From Pseudomonas helmanticensis (GTDB taxonomy: Bacteria > Pseudomonadota > Gammaproteobacteria > Pseudomonadales > Pseudomonadaceae), in the NCBI RefSeq assembly GCF_900182985.1, contig NZ_FXUY01000002.1, forward strand, positions 498,501-562,500: a DNA stretch of 64,000 bases, read 5' to 3'. This document shows positions 31,238-40,411 of the stretch, piece by piece (position 1 is the stretch's first letter; each line of letters opens with the position of its first letter). Under the pieces are notes generated by a model. It saw nothing but the letters and a program-made list of their open reading frames with translations. It did no database searches and was not told the origin of the DNA. The position numbers and the translations under genes were made by a program.

Positions 31238-32164
31238 ATGAAATCACCCTCCCAGACCAATGCAATTGACTTTGACAGTGCCAAATTGCAACGCCTGGGC
31301 TTTGGTCAGCTGCCTCCCCTTCTGGAGCGACCGGCCAGTCTTGCGCAATTGCGCCAGCAAATGAGCCTGCAACTGCAAACCAGTCTTGAGCCGCAACGAA
31401 TCCTCGGTCTGTTTTTCCGCGAAGTTCAGCGCCTTGTGCCGCTGGATGCCTTGAGCTATGTGCACCAGGGCAGCGACCTGCGCCTGGAGTTCGGCACTCG
31501 CGGTCACCATTCGGTCAGCTACAGCCTCAGCCATGAAGGCCAGCACATGGGCGAACTGGTGTTTCGCCGCAATCAGCGTTTCAGCGACAAAGAGCAGGGC
31601 AACCTTGAGTCATTGTTGTCGTCCCTGCTGTTTCCGATGCGCAACGCCCTGCTCTACCGTGAAGCCACCCAGAGCGCCTTGCGTGATCCATTGACCGGGG
31701 CCGGCAATCGCATCGCCATGGAGCAGACACTGCAACGCGAGATCGAAATGTCGCGTCGGCATCTGCAACCGTTGTCGGTGTTGATGCTCGATATCGATCA
31801 CTTCAAACGGGTCAACGACAGCCACGGCCACAGCGCCGGCGACGACGTACTGAAAGCGGTGGCGGCATCGATCAAGGGCCAGTTGCGTAACGTCGACATG
31901 GTCTTTCGTTATGGTGGCGAAGAGTTTCTGATCCTGCTGTCGAACACCAGCCGGGAAGCGGCGGCGATGGTCGGCGAACGGCTGCGCCATGCTGCGCAGG
32001 CCGCAGAGTATTTTGCCGATGGCCAGTTGATCGAGCTGACGGTGAGTTTGGGTTGCTCGACGCTGTTGCCTGGCGAGTCGGCGGAAAGCCTGTTGCGTCG
32101 TGCGGACAGTGCGCTGTATGTGGCCAAGCGCGAAGGTCGTAACCGCTTGGCAATGGCGGGCTGA
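31238..32164 (+). CDS. Diguanylate cyclase (GGDEF domain)
   Basis: The 308-residue protein makes cyclic di-GMP. An N-terminal regulatory half (about 1-145) of GAF-like character is followed by a GGDEF domain with intact GGEEF near residue 226. An RxxD product-inhibition site (RNVD) lies exactly five residues before it. There are no membrane segments, so it is cytosolic. AGGGG lies about ten bases before the ATG. It resembles the PA3177 group of Pseudomonas aeruginosa by sequence and by position after the mupP-SDR genes. The upstream sigma-54 match suggests RpoN-linked expression. Confidence 0.92.
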   Translation: MKSPSQTNAIDFDSAKLQRLGFGQLPPLLERPASLAQLRQQMSLQLQTSLEPQRILGLFFREVQRLVPLDALSYVHQGSDLRLEFGTRGHHSVSYSLSHEGQHMGELVFRRNQRFSDKEQGNLESLLSSLLFPMRNALLYREATQSALRDPLTGAGNRIAMEQTLQREIEMSRRHLQPLSVLMLDIDHFKRVNDSHGHSAGDDVLKAVAASIKGQLRNVDMVFRYGGEEFLILLSNTSREAAAMVGERLRHAAQAAEYFADGQLIELTVSLGCSTLLPGESAESLLRRADSALYVAKREGRNRLAMAG

Positions 32165-32187
32165 TTTGTAACACCACCCCAAACCAC

Positions 32188-32277
32188 TGTAGGAGTGAGC
32201 CTGCTCGCGATGACGATCTGCTATTCAACAATGATGTTGACTGACAGACCGCCATCGCGAGCAGGCTCACTCCTACA
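32188..32277. repeat. Intergenic inverted repeat, family A (TGTAGGAGTGAGCCTGCTCG)
   Basis: Two perfect 25-base arms (TGTAGGAGTGAGCCTGCTCG... and its complement) flank a 40-base spacer between the converging cyclase and undA genes. Other copies are at 46398, 47848 and 58120, each with a shorter spacer. It may help end both transcripts. Confidence 0.85.
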
Positions 32278-32301
32278 TTTTTTACGCGGTGTGAGCCGGA
32301 A

Positions 32302-33096
32302 TCAACTCTCGACTACCGCCCGGCGTTCACGACTGACCAGCAATCGTTCGGACGTTTCCAGTTGCATGCAACGTTCGAGGAACAGATACATGTAGTCATA
32401 GCTCTTGCACACCGCCTGGCGCAGCTCGGTTTGCAGCGCCTTGCTCGGGTTCATCCCCGCCAACGTGCAGATGATTTCCAGCGCTTCCCAGGGATGGGCA
32501 TCGTCGTACTGCGCATGCATCTTCAACCACTTCATGGCGCGCTTGCGCTCCTCTTCGGGAAACGCTGCGGCATAAACACCTGTGGAACAGACCAGCGCCG
32601 ACCACTCCCCGGTCGCGCCTTCGATGGCATAGTTGGTGGCAGCAATGGCGACGATCAATGAATCGGCAGAACTGGTGTGCCAGCACCAGTGGCTCAGCGC
32701 GTGCAGTTCCGGTGGAACTTGCTGTGCCTGCAAGTCTTCAAGGCTCACGCCGTGCGCCCGACTCCAGTTAAGCCAATAATCGGCGTGGTTGAGTTCGACG
32801 CGGATATTGCGCATCAACCAGCGACGCGCCATGTCCTCACCGGGGTGACGGGCAAACTTGGTTTTGGTCAGGTTCTGCGCCATGTACAAGGCAAACTGTT
32901 CGACGACCGGCCAGCCGCCGATCAAGTACTGACGCATGGTTTTGGCACTGAGTTTGTTATCACGCATGCGCATGTACAACTCATGTTCGACAACCCGGCG
33001 TTTGCTCTCGCTGCAATCCTGGATCAACTGTTGTGCCCAGGCAGGATAACTTGCAGCTTCCATGAGTGGTCCGGTTCGGTTGAATGTGTCGATCAC
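32302..33096 (-). CDS. undA: 1-undecene-forming fatty acid decarboxylase/oxidase UndA (heme-oxygenase-like diiron oxidase)
   Basis: The 264-residue protein would often be called a TenA-family regulator. It carries the full metal-ligand set of the heme-oxygenase-like diiron oxidases: E66, E101, H104, E159, H194, D198 and H201, counted from the GTG start. The HAQYDDAH stretch gives H-x3-D-x2-H. Length, N-terminus (IDTFNRTGPLMEAASYPAWA) and ligand spacing match UndA of P. fluorescens, which turns lauric acid into 1-undecene, CO2 and water. The GTG at 33096 has AAGGAG seven bases upstream, which beats the ATG at 33063. It stands alone, upstream of a cyclic-di-GMP gene reading the same way. Confidence 0.9.
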   Translation of the reverse strand: MIDTFNRTGPLMEAASYPAWAQQLIQDCSESKRRVVEHELYMRMRDNKLSAKTMRQYLIGGWPVVEQFALYMAQNLTKTKFARHPGEDMARRWLMRNIRVELNHADYWLNWSRAHGVSLEDLQAQQVPPELHALSHWCWHTSSADSLIVAIAATNYAIEGATGEWSALVCSTGVYAAAFPEEERKRAMKWLKMHAQYDDAHPWEALEIICTLAGMNPSKALQTELRQAVCKSYDYMYLFLERCMQLETSERLLVSRERRAVVES

Positions 33097-33142
33097 TGTT
33101 CGGCTCCTTTTGATTTGTGATTGTAAGGATCGGCAAGAGACT

Positions 33143-35602
33143 TCAACGGAACGTGCCAGGCGCCTTGAACAACAGCGGCTGCGGTCTGGCGGGCCGAATC
33201 TGCAAACTGTCGCAGGTAAACAATTGCGGGCGTTCGATAACGTAACCCTGAGCGTAATCCACCCCGATTTCAAGCAATGCCTGCTCGATCTGGGCGGTTT
33301 CAACAAACTCGGCAATTGTTTTCTTACCCATGACATGCCCGATGTGATTGATCACTTCGACCATTGCGCGGTTAATCGGGTCGTCCAGCATATCCTTTAC
33401 GAAACTCCCGTCGATCTTCAGGAAGTCTACAGGCAAATGTTTCAGATAAGCGAATGAAGACATCCCGGCACAAAAATCATCAAGTGAGAAGTAACACCCT
33501 AAACCTTTGAGTTCATTAATAAATCTAATTGCACTCCCGAGATTTGAAATTGCACTGGTTTCAGTAATTTCAAAACAAATCATTTCAGGCGGAATCGCAT
33601 AACTAACAAACTGTTCACGCAGAAAGTGCAAGAACGCGTCATCTCCGATAGTAATGCCTGAAAGATTAATCGCACACATTGCCAAAGGCCCTTCACGCTC
33701 TTCGGCAATACACTCGGCTATTAGCTTGAATACATTCTGCACCACCCAACGATCAAGCTGATTCATCAGGCCATAACGCTCGGCGGCCGGAATAAAGCTG
33801 TCCGGGAGAATCATGCGCCCGGCTTCGTCATGCAATCGCAGCAGAATCTCGATGTGCCCGCCGCGGCCCTCCGCCGATCCCAGCGGGGCGATTTCCTGGG
33901 CGTACAGACAGAAGCGGTTTTCTTCCAGCGCCATGTGCAGACGCTGCACCCAAGCCATTTCACCGAAACGCACGGACAGTTCCGAGTCGTCGGCGTGATA
34001 GACCTGCACGCGGTTGCGGCCCTTTTCCTTGGCCATGTAGCAAGCCATGTCAGCGGCACGCAATGAAGTTTCAAGGGTCGTCGGGGTCTGGGCGATATGC
34101 ACCAGGCCGATGCTGACGGTGGTCAGGAACGGCCGGCCCTTCCAGACGAAATGCAGGTTCTGTACGGTCTGGCGCAGGACTTCGGCGATTTTTTCCGCCG
34201 CCTCCGGCGCGCAATTCTCCAGGAGGATGCCGAACTCGTCGCCGCCCAGCCGCGCCAGCGTGTCGCTCTCGCGCAACCCCGACTGCAGCAGTGCGCAGAT
34301 GTGCCGCAACAGCTCATCGCCCGCCGCATGGCCGCAGGTGTCGTTGACCAGTTTGAACTGATCGAGATCGAGGAACATCAGCGCATGCCGTCCGGGCTGA
34401 CGCGTGAGGTTGTGCAATGCCTGCTCGAGGCGATATTCGAATTCGCGACGGTTGGCCAGCCCGGTCAGTGCGTCGTGCGTGGCCTGCCAGGAGAGATTGG
34501 CGATGTACTGCCGCTCCTGGGTCATGTCGTGCAGCACCAGCACCGTGCCGCTGACCTTGCCGGCGTTGCGGATCGGCGCGCCGACCAGCGTCACCGAGAC
34601 TGTGCTGCCGTCGAGGCGCTGGATCAGCTTGGAATGCTCACTGCCACCACTGAGTTTGCCGCTGAGAATGTGTTCGATCAGCGTCAGGCCCTCAGCCTGG
34701 GCGTTATCGTCGAGCAGATTGAACAGCGCCGCCAGCGGCAATCCGGCAGCCTGCTCGGCTTTCCAGTGGGTCATCGCTTCGGCGGCGGGGTTCATGTAAT
34801 CGATCGCGCCGCTGACGTCGGTGGTGATGACGCCGTCGCCAATCGAATGCAGCGTGACGTGTGCGCGATCTTTCTCCAGTTGCAGTGCCTGGGCAAAGGC
34901 ATGGCGCTGCTTGAGCAATTTATGCGTACGCAGCAACGCCAGCACAATCAGGCCCAGCGCCGTGGCCAGGTTGGTGAACAAGAGCAAGCGCAGGATCATC
35001 CGCGAGCCTTCACCCAACGCATCGCTAAAAGCTTTCGCTGCCGGCGTGACGCCGTCATTGATGGCGAAAATCCGCGCCTTCCAGCGCTGGATGTCGGCCG
35101 GTGTCGCGCTGTTCTCGCTGATGCTCTGGTGCATTTCGCGGGCGACATTGTCCAGCTCGACCAGATACGCATCGCCCAGCGTCCAGCGGTCGATGGCGGT
35201 TTCGAGATAACTGAAATGACGAAAATTGAGGTACAGCCAGATCAGGCTCGATACATCATCCGGGTGATTGCCGCCCTTGAGGATGCCATCGCGCGCGGCT
35301 TGCAAATCCGGTGGCTGGTGATCCAGCGCCAAGCGCAATTGATGCCCGCCCTGCGGCACGGCAATCGCATTCTGATACTTGAGGTAAATCGCTTCGTCGC
35401 GACTGTCTGCATACAGATTGAGGTAATAGATGGCGTCTTTCTGGCCTTTGGACCACAGACTTTCGCCAGCGACATAACCGCGAACGGCCGACAGGACGTA
35501 AAGACTCACGCCCCCCAATAACGCCTGAAATAGCACAACGGCAATAAATGGCCAGACGATGCCTAACAACCGTGGCGTTCCGAGAGTCCTTTTTTGCTTC
35601 AT
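33143..35602 (-). CDS. Membrane-bound PAS-GGDEF-EAL cyclic-di-GMP protein
   Basis: The 819-residue protein has a transmembrane helix at about 13-38, a periplasmic sensor region to about 205, and a second helix at about 206-226. PAS (about 245-360), GGDEF and EAL domains follow. GGDEF is intact near residue 454 with an RxxD inhibition site (RESD) five residues before. The EAL motif reads EILLR near 583, keeping E-x-L-x-R; EITET, DDF (near 705), LKIDG, EFVET and QGY are also present, so both synthesis and breakdown activity are possible. AAGGA precedes the ATG. It is divergent from the large toxin-like gene with 105 bases between. Confidence 0.9.
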   Translation of the reverse strand: MKQKRTLGTPRLLGIVWPFIAVVLFQALLGGVSLYVLSAVRGYVAGESLWSKGQKDAIYYLNLYADSRDEAIYLKYQNAIAVPQGGHQLRLALDHQPPDLQAARDGILKGGNHPDDVSSLIWLYLNFRHFSYLETAIDRWTLGDAYLVELDNVAREMHQSISENSATPADIQRWKARIFAINDGVTPAAKAFSDALGEGSRMILRLLLFTNLATALGLIVLALLRTHKLLKQRHAFAQALQLEKDRAHVTLHSIGDGVITTDVSGAIDYMNPAAEAMTHWKAEQAAGLPLAALFNLLDDNAQAEGLTLIEHILSGKLSGGSEHSKLIQRLDGSTVSVTLVGAPIRNAGKVSGTVLVLHDMTQERQYIANLSWQATHDALTGLANRREFEYRLEQALHNLTRQPGRHALMFLDLDQFKLVNDTCGHAAGDELLRHICALLQSGLRESDTLARLGGDEFGILLENCAPEAAEKIAEVLRQTVQNLHFVWKGRPFLTTVSIGLVHIAQTPTTLETSLRAADMACYMAKEKGRNRVQVYHADDSELSVRFGEMAWVQRLHMALEENRFCLYAQEIAPLGSAEGRGGHIEILLRLHDEAGRMILPDSFIPAAERYGLMNQLDRWVVQNVFKLIAECIAEEREGPLAMCAINLSGITIGDDAFLHFLREQFVSYAIPPEMICFEITETSAISNLGSAIRFINELKGLGCYFSLDDFCAGMSSFAYLKHLPVDFLKIDGSFVKDMLDDPINRAMVEVINHIGHVMGKKTIAEFVETAQIEQALLEIGVDYAQGYVIERPQLFTCDSLQIRPARPQPLLFKAPGTFR

Positions 35603-35707
35603 GAGGTCCTTTGCGCACGCACTGCCATCATCAAAGAGGAGACCGCTAACCTAGCCTAGGGGGCGATCCCCCTTCCGGCAAGCAGGACACTTCAACTCGC
35701 GATACAT

Positions 35708-38700
35708 ATGTACCGCACCGAGAGCACAGGATACTTCGACACTGACGGCTTCCGAACACTCCTGAGCCGCTCCCCCATGAACCTACCGGTAACCCCGCAG
35801 CAACGCCACACCGCTCAACAGGCCGAATACCAAGCGATCCTCACGGCAATCCGCGCCGTGCGCAGCGCAGCTACGTCGCTGGACAGCTTTTACCTGGCGC
35901 CGCAAACCCTATCGCGTCTCGGCACAGCACACGAGCATGCCCGGAGCCTTTTTCTCGCACTGTTCGAGGATGCCGGCGACTCACTGCTGACCCGGCACCT
36001 GCAAGCATCCAGGGGATCGCTGACCCACGTCAGCGCCGTGGCCGATCAATGTCGCTTTACCAACACCCGAGACCATGATGACGATCTCGACTACACCATC
36101 AAGGATGTGACCAAAGCGCCTGACAAAATTCTCCAGCTCCAGCGTGCGTTGCTCAGTATAGGCGGACACGTGCGTTCCGACAGGCTGCTGCCACTGGCTC
36201 AGCTTGTGAGCTTTTCCGGCTTTACCCTCCCCGCCATTCAGGATGCCTCTGGCCTGGCCCGGCTGATCGAGGAGGTAGAAGAGAAACGCGCTGAGCATCG
36301 ATTGAATCTGCCACACAGCATGCCGTTGGGAACATTGATGAGCGACGACGACAACGCGTCAATTCAAGATCTGATCGGGACGTTTCTCATCGGTAAAACG
36401 CAATCGCTGATCGACTGCCTGGCCAGTGAGATCACGCCGCCTTGCACGCTCAAACAATGGCAGACCCTGCCTGCAACCTGCCTGGAACGCCTGCTCGACA
36501 CACCATCGGCCCAACGTCTTGGCCAGCGTCTGCTGCAAACACTGGGTTGGTACGGCGCCCTCCCCGATGAGCAGACGATTCCCGACATCGCTGCGCACCT
36601 GTTACTTGAAGCGTTGCGATTGTGGTACGAGGTCCCTCGGCAGAGTCATTCGAATCAGGTTGCCGGGTACGCGCTGGAACCACGCCGCCACTACGGAAAA
36701 AGCTATGCAGACATTCGCGAGGACTTTTTCCAGCATCTGGAGGACTCGCGACGAACCTCGACACCGACGGAAAAGGCTTTGCTGGGATGGGTGTGTCTGG
36801 CGCAATTTCCCTTCGATTTTCAGGTTCGCGGTATCCCTGATGATCTTCCTTACGGGGCTTCGGCGGTCTGGGTCAACTTCGTGCACGGCGTGCAACTGGC
36901 GCATGCGCTCGATCCCGATTCGTTGCGACAACTGACCTTTCAACAGTTGATCGACCTGCCGCTGAAAAAAAGCGCAAACGCCAACGCGCAGTTGCAGGCC
37001 CTGATTGCCGTGACCCGCGCCGCGGCTGCACAGACCTGGGCCGCGGCGACCGGTGCGCTGCCGCCGTTCACCACTGAGAACGATCAGTCCGGCACGCACC
37101 TCGCCATACAAGCGCTGGAGGATCATAAAGCGCACCTGAACAAAGCGGTTCTGCGCCTGGACATCGAGCCGCCGCAACGTCTGCCGCTGGCACAACAGCA
37201 ACTGAAAAGAGCGCTTGCCAACGACTTGTATGATCACACCAGGATTAACCTCAAACGCTATCACCATCAACCGCAAAACCGTGCCCGACGCAGTATCCTC
37301 GACACCCCGGACGTGGCGCTGCCAGTCTGGCCGCTGCTGGAAGTCTATGCATCCGGAGGTCTGGAACCCGACGTTCGCTGGTATGTCAGCGATAACGGCA
37401 AGACCGCCACTGAATGGATCAGCCTGTCAGCAGACCAAACCCTGAAAAGCGGTTTTCTCAGTACCGAAAGTCCAGGTCAGCTACTTTCCCGTTTCCCCCG
37501 CATGTGCACCTTGCCCGACATAAAATCGTTGCTCGACAAACAGTTCAACGAATACCTGCGCAAGCTCAGAGATGCTTATGAGTACCTGATAAAAACTCAA
37601 CTGGTGACCTTGCCATGGGCGGACCGACAGGCACTGGAGCACGGCGAAGTGAGGGTCTACTGTCTCAGGGATCAGGCCCACAACATTGCCGGCCGCTGGG
37701 AGCCGCCCGAGAGCATCCGGCTGCACCGGGCGCGCATGGGCTTTGTACTGCGTGCGACCTATCAGGGTCTGGAGCACTTTTATGAATGCCTGCCCCGCGC
37801 CGGCGTGATACGCAAACGCCCGGATGTCTTGCTCTCGCATCTCGACGGACTGCTTTCACGAACACCACCGCCAAAAAACGGAGAAATCCAGAGCGAAGAC
37901 ATCGCCAGGGTCCACCTGCACCGCCCGCCATTCGATTTGAACGCACACAAGAAAGGTTCGATCCCCAAGCGCGGTGCTTTCTGTCTCGCCGTTCTCGACC
38001 CGCTGGGCGCCGCTCTTGCCCCTTCGGCTATTCCCGAGACACACCACAACACCTGGGCAAACCTGACGTTTACCTCGGCGAGAACCGTGCAGATCAGCGC
38101 GCTCGTCGCTACCGATCATTTGTATGTCGATGAGAAGGCGTTGTACAGCGAAGCGTGGGGAGAAACCCGCTTCGAACGCGAAGGCCTCAACAAGCACTGG
38201 ATACATGCACTGAAGGGATTTATCCCGTTCTGGGGCAGCCTCGAAGATATGCAGTCGGACGATCCCGGCAAACGTGCGCTGGGCATCTTCGGATTACTTC
38301 TCGATGCGGTGTCGTTCGCGATTCCACTGGGCAAGTTCGTGGCCGGCAGCATCCGCCTCGCTGCCGTCGCCGGCAAAATCGCCATACGCGCCGCGCTGCC
38401 AGGCATGGCGCAATTGTCTAAAACGCTTTTGCTGTCCAGCCTGAAAAACCTCAATCCTCTGGATGCGGTACCGGCCTTGCTCAGACTCGCAGGCCGAGGA
38501 TTGACAACTGCCGTGCGGGCCGTGATTTATCTGGAAAAAAAGTCTCTGTCGCGGCTCAAACGCCTGGCCGGCGTACGCGCTGAATATGATCTGTTGCACA
38601 ACCTTCCCCAGGCGCTCGACGTCGCACACTGGAAACCCTTGAGCCACTTCGACCAATTGGCTGCCGTCAAAGGTATCGATGACGTTCCGGTGCGCAACGT

Positions 38701-40411
38701 TGCTGTCGGCGACTCCCGCTATCACGTGCTGGACCCGCTGTCGGAACGTCCGTTCGGCCCACGGTTGACGCCCCAGGATCATGATTTTTCCTTGGGGCGC
38801 TCCAGCTATGACGGCACACAAAAAACGGCCAATCAGATCACCATCGAGTTTCCCGAAAAAACCCGTGTACAGCATTTGCCTGAAGCTGACGGGCATCACA
38901 CGGTGCTGATCGACGACGCGCCGTATCGGCTCGACGGCGAAGAATTGCGGCGGGTCGATCTGATCGATGACAGCCGAAACTGGACCTTGTTACCGTGCCG
39001 CCCCCGCCGCGCACCTGGGCATCAGAACGACTGCCGCGTCAGCTACACCACCGGCGAACCGGCACCGACACCAGCCCTTGGCACGGTGGACAAAGACAAA
39101 GGCTACGCCCCATGGTTCGGCGACAGGATCTCGGAACCGGCCGCGCTGGCCAGGCGAAACGGTACATTTCTGGCGGTCGACGCCAAGCTGTACCGGATCA
39201 TCGATAACCAGCCGACTCTGTTCAGAGGTGATCTGGCCGACCTGGGGTTCAGGGGTGGCCGGCTGATACCGCGGCAACAGATCCATGCCACGCTGCAGTT
39301 TCGCAAAGGGATTTTCGCGCGCATCAAGACCGGCGGGACTTATGACGGAATCAATGACACGCATCAGGTCGGAGCGATTCTGGTCCCCGCCATCGACGAT
39401 TCGGCCTCTTACGTTTTCCTGCGGATCAACAGCCATGAATACTATCTGGCGAGCATCCGCAAAGGAGAAATCCCGGGCAGCCGTTTGACGTTCAATCGCC
39501 TGTCGCCTGCCGAACTGGCCAACGACACACTGGGCGCCGAACTACTGACGGTTTACACCGGATCGCTGCACGCCAACAACATCGTGCGCATCCATGGTCT
39601 CGAAGCGGTACAGCGCGCCATGCACACCATGGAAGAAATCGCCATTCCCATTGGCACCAGCGCTCTACCGGCGAACAATATGAAATGGCTGAACGTCGAC
39701 ACCAGTCCGGGCGAGGCGTTGATGTTCGATCACTCCACCCGAATGATCGTCACCCGATTGCCCGAGGGTGCCGCGACGTGGGCACGCAGCAAAGAGGCGC
39801 CGGAAGCGTTTCGATTAAAAACCGCAGAAATATTCGACACGCTGTTTCTGTCACCGACCATCAACCCGGCCAATAGCAGCGCGGCATTGCGCATCGACGG
39901 CGCGATGCAGAAGTTGCAAAACCTGCTGCCCATGCGCGAACGCCCGGTCAACCCACGCAACATTGCATTCGCCGAAGTCACCACCGCCGGCGGCCAGCGG
40001 GAAATTTACGTCAGTGTCTCCGGCGCGCAGGGCAGCACCCAACGCCTGCCGCTGTTTCGGCACATGGGCGGCGAACATGTGCGGATCGGGCAGACCACCT
40101 ACATCAATATCGACTACAACTCCGCCTTCCCGCGCACATCTCTGGAAGTGACCGAGCAGGGCCAACTGCTGGCGGTGCCGCTGACCATCAAGGAGCTGAA
40201 AACCTACCAACCAACACAGACCAGCCGCCCCACTTCACTGGACAGTGAAAGCAAGTTGATCAGCGTGATTCGCGAAAAATACCCGGACCCGAAGGAAATC
40301 CGCGCAGTCGATATCGCGACGACCATGCGCCCGTGCGAATCGTGTTCAGTGGTGATGAAGCAGTTTGGTCATGACGGCGGGGATGCCGCGCTGCAGGTAC
40401 TCTGGGGTTGA
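35708..40411 (+). CDS. Very large toxin-like protein with C-terminal deaminase-type domain
   Basis: The 1567-residue protein resembles the large Pseudomonas dermonecrotic-toxin-like (DUF6543) proteins: a long alpha-helical N-terminal half, then about residues 830-900 with an IPFWGSLEDM motif and a hydrophobic stretch (ALGIFGLLLDAVSFAIPLGK). The last 60 residues hold D1512-S-E1514 (LDSESKLI) and P1542-C1543-E-S-C1546. This is the D/H-x-E plus PCxxC zinc and catalytic signature of nucleic-acid deaminase toxin tips of the BURPS668_1122 type. No signal peptide, PAAR, RHS or TpsA export domain is seen. ATG at 35708 has no clear ribosome site; ATG at 35777 is an alternative. No immunity gene is adjacent. 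Toxin function is inferred. Confidence 0.85.
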   Translation: MYRTESTGYFDTDGFRTLLSRSPMNLPVTPQQRHTAQQAEYQAILTAIRAVRSAATSLDSFYLAPQTLSRLGTAHEHARSLFLALFEDAGDSLLTRHLQASRGSLTHVSAVADQCRFTNTRDHDDDLDYTIKDVTKAPDKILQLQRALLSIGGHVRSDRLLPLAQLVSFSGFTLPAIQDASGLARLIEEVEEKRAEHRLNLPHSMPLGTLMSDDDNASIQDLIGTFLIGKTQSLIDCLASEITPPCTLKQWQTLPATCLERLLDTPSAQRLGQRLLQTLGWYGALPDEQTIPDIAAHLLLEALRLWYEVPRQSHSNQVAGYALEPRRHYGKSYADIREDFFQHLEDSRRTSTPTEKALLGWVCLAQFPFDFQVRGIPDDLPYGASAVWVNFVHGVQLAHALDPDSLRQLTFQQLIDLPLKKSANANAQLQALIAVTRAAAAQTWAAATGALPPFTTENDQSGTHLAIQALEDHKAHLNKAVLRLDIEPPQRLPLAQQQLKRALANDLYDHTRINLKRYHHQPQNRARRSILDTPDVALPVWPLLEVYASGGLEPDVRWYVSDNGKTATEWISLSADQTLKSGFLSTESPGQLLSRFPRMCTLPDIKSLLDKQFNEYLRKLRDAYEYLIKTQLVTLPWADRQALEHGEVRVYCLRDQAHNIAGRWEPPESIRLHRARMGFVLRATYQGLEHFYECLPRAGVIRKRPDVLLSHLDGLLSRTPPPKNGEIQSEDIARVHLHRPPFDLNAHKKGSIPKRGAFCLAVLDPLGAALAPSAIPETHHNTWANLTFTSARTVQISALVATDHLYVDEKALYSEAWGETRFEREGLNKHWIHALKGFIPFWGSLEDMQSDDPGKRALGIFGLLLDAVSFAIPLGKFVAGSIRLAAVAGKIAIRAALPGMAQLSKTLLLSSLKNLNPLDAVPALLRLAGRGLTTAVRAVIYLEKKSLSRLKRLAGVRAEYDLLHNLPQALDVAHWKPLSHFDQLAAVKGIDDVPVRNVAVGDSRYHVLDPLSERPFGPRLTPQDHDFSLGRSSYDGTQKTANQITIEFPEKTRVQHLPEADGHHTVLIDDAPYRLDGEELRRVDLIDDSRNWTLLPCRPRRAPGHQNDCRVSYTTGEPAPTPALGTVDKDKGYAPWFGDRISEPAALARRNGTFLAVDAKLYRIIDNQPTLFRGDLADLGFRGGRLIPRQQIHATLQFRKGIFARIKTGGTYDGINDTHQVGAILVPAIDDSASYVFLRINSHEYYLASIRKGEIPGSRLTFNRLSPAELANDTLGAELLTVYTGSLHANNIVRIHGLEAVQRAMHTMEEIAIPIGTSALPANNMKWLNVDTSPGEALMFDHSTRMIVTRLPEGAATWARSKEAPEAFRLKTAEIFDTLFLSPTINPANSSAALRIDGAMQKLQNLLPMRERPVNPRNIAFAEVTTAGGQREIYVSVSGAQGSTQRLPLFRHMGGEHVRIGQTTYINIDYNSAFPRTSLEVTEQGQLLAVPLTIKELKTYQPTQTSRPTSLDSESKLISVIREKYPDPKEIRAVDIATTMRPCESCSVVMKQFGHDGGDAALQVLWG

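Noticed and set aside
32302-33096. Annotation of the 264-residue protein as a TenA-type regulator or thiaminase
   Set aside because: The residues present are the diiron ligands of the UndA group and the sequence matches UndA, so the TenA name is misleading.
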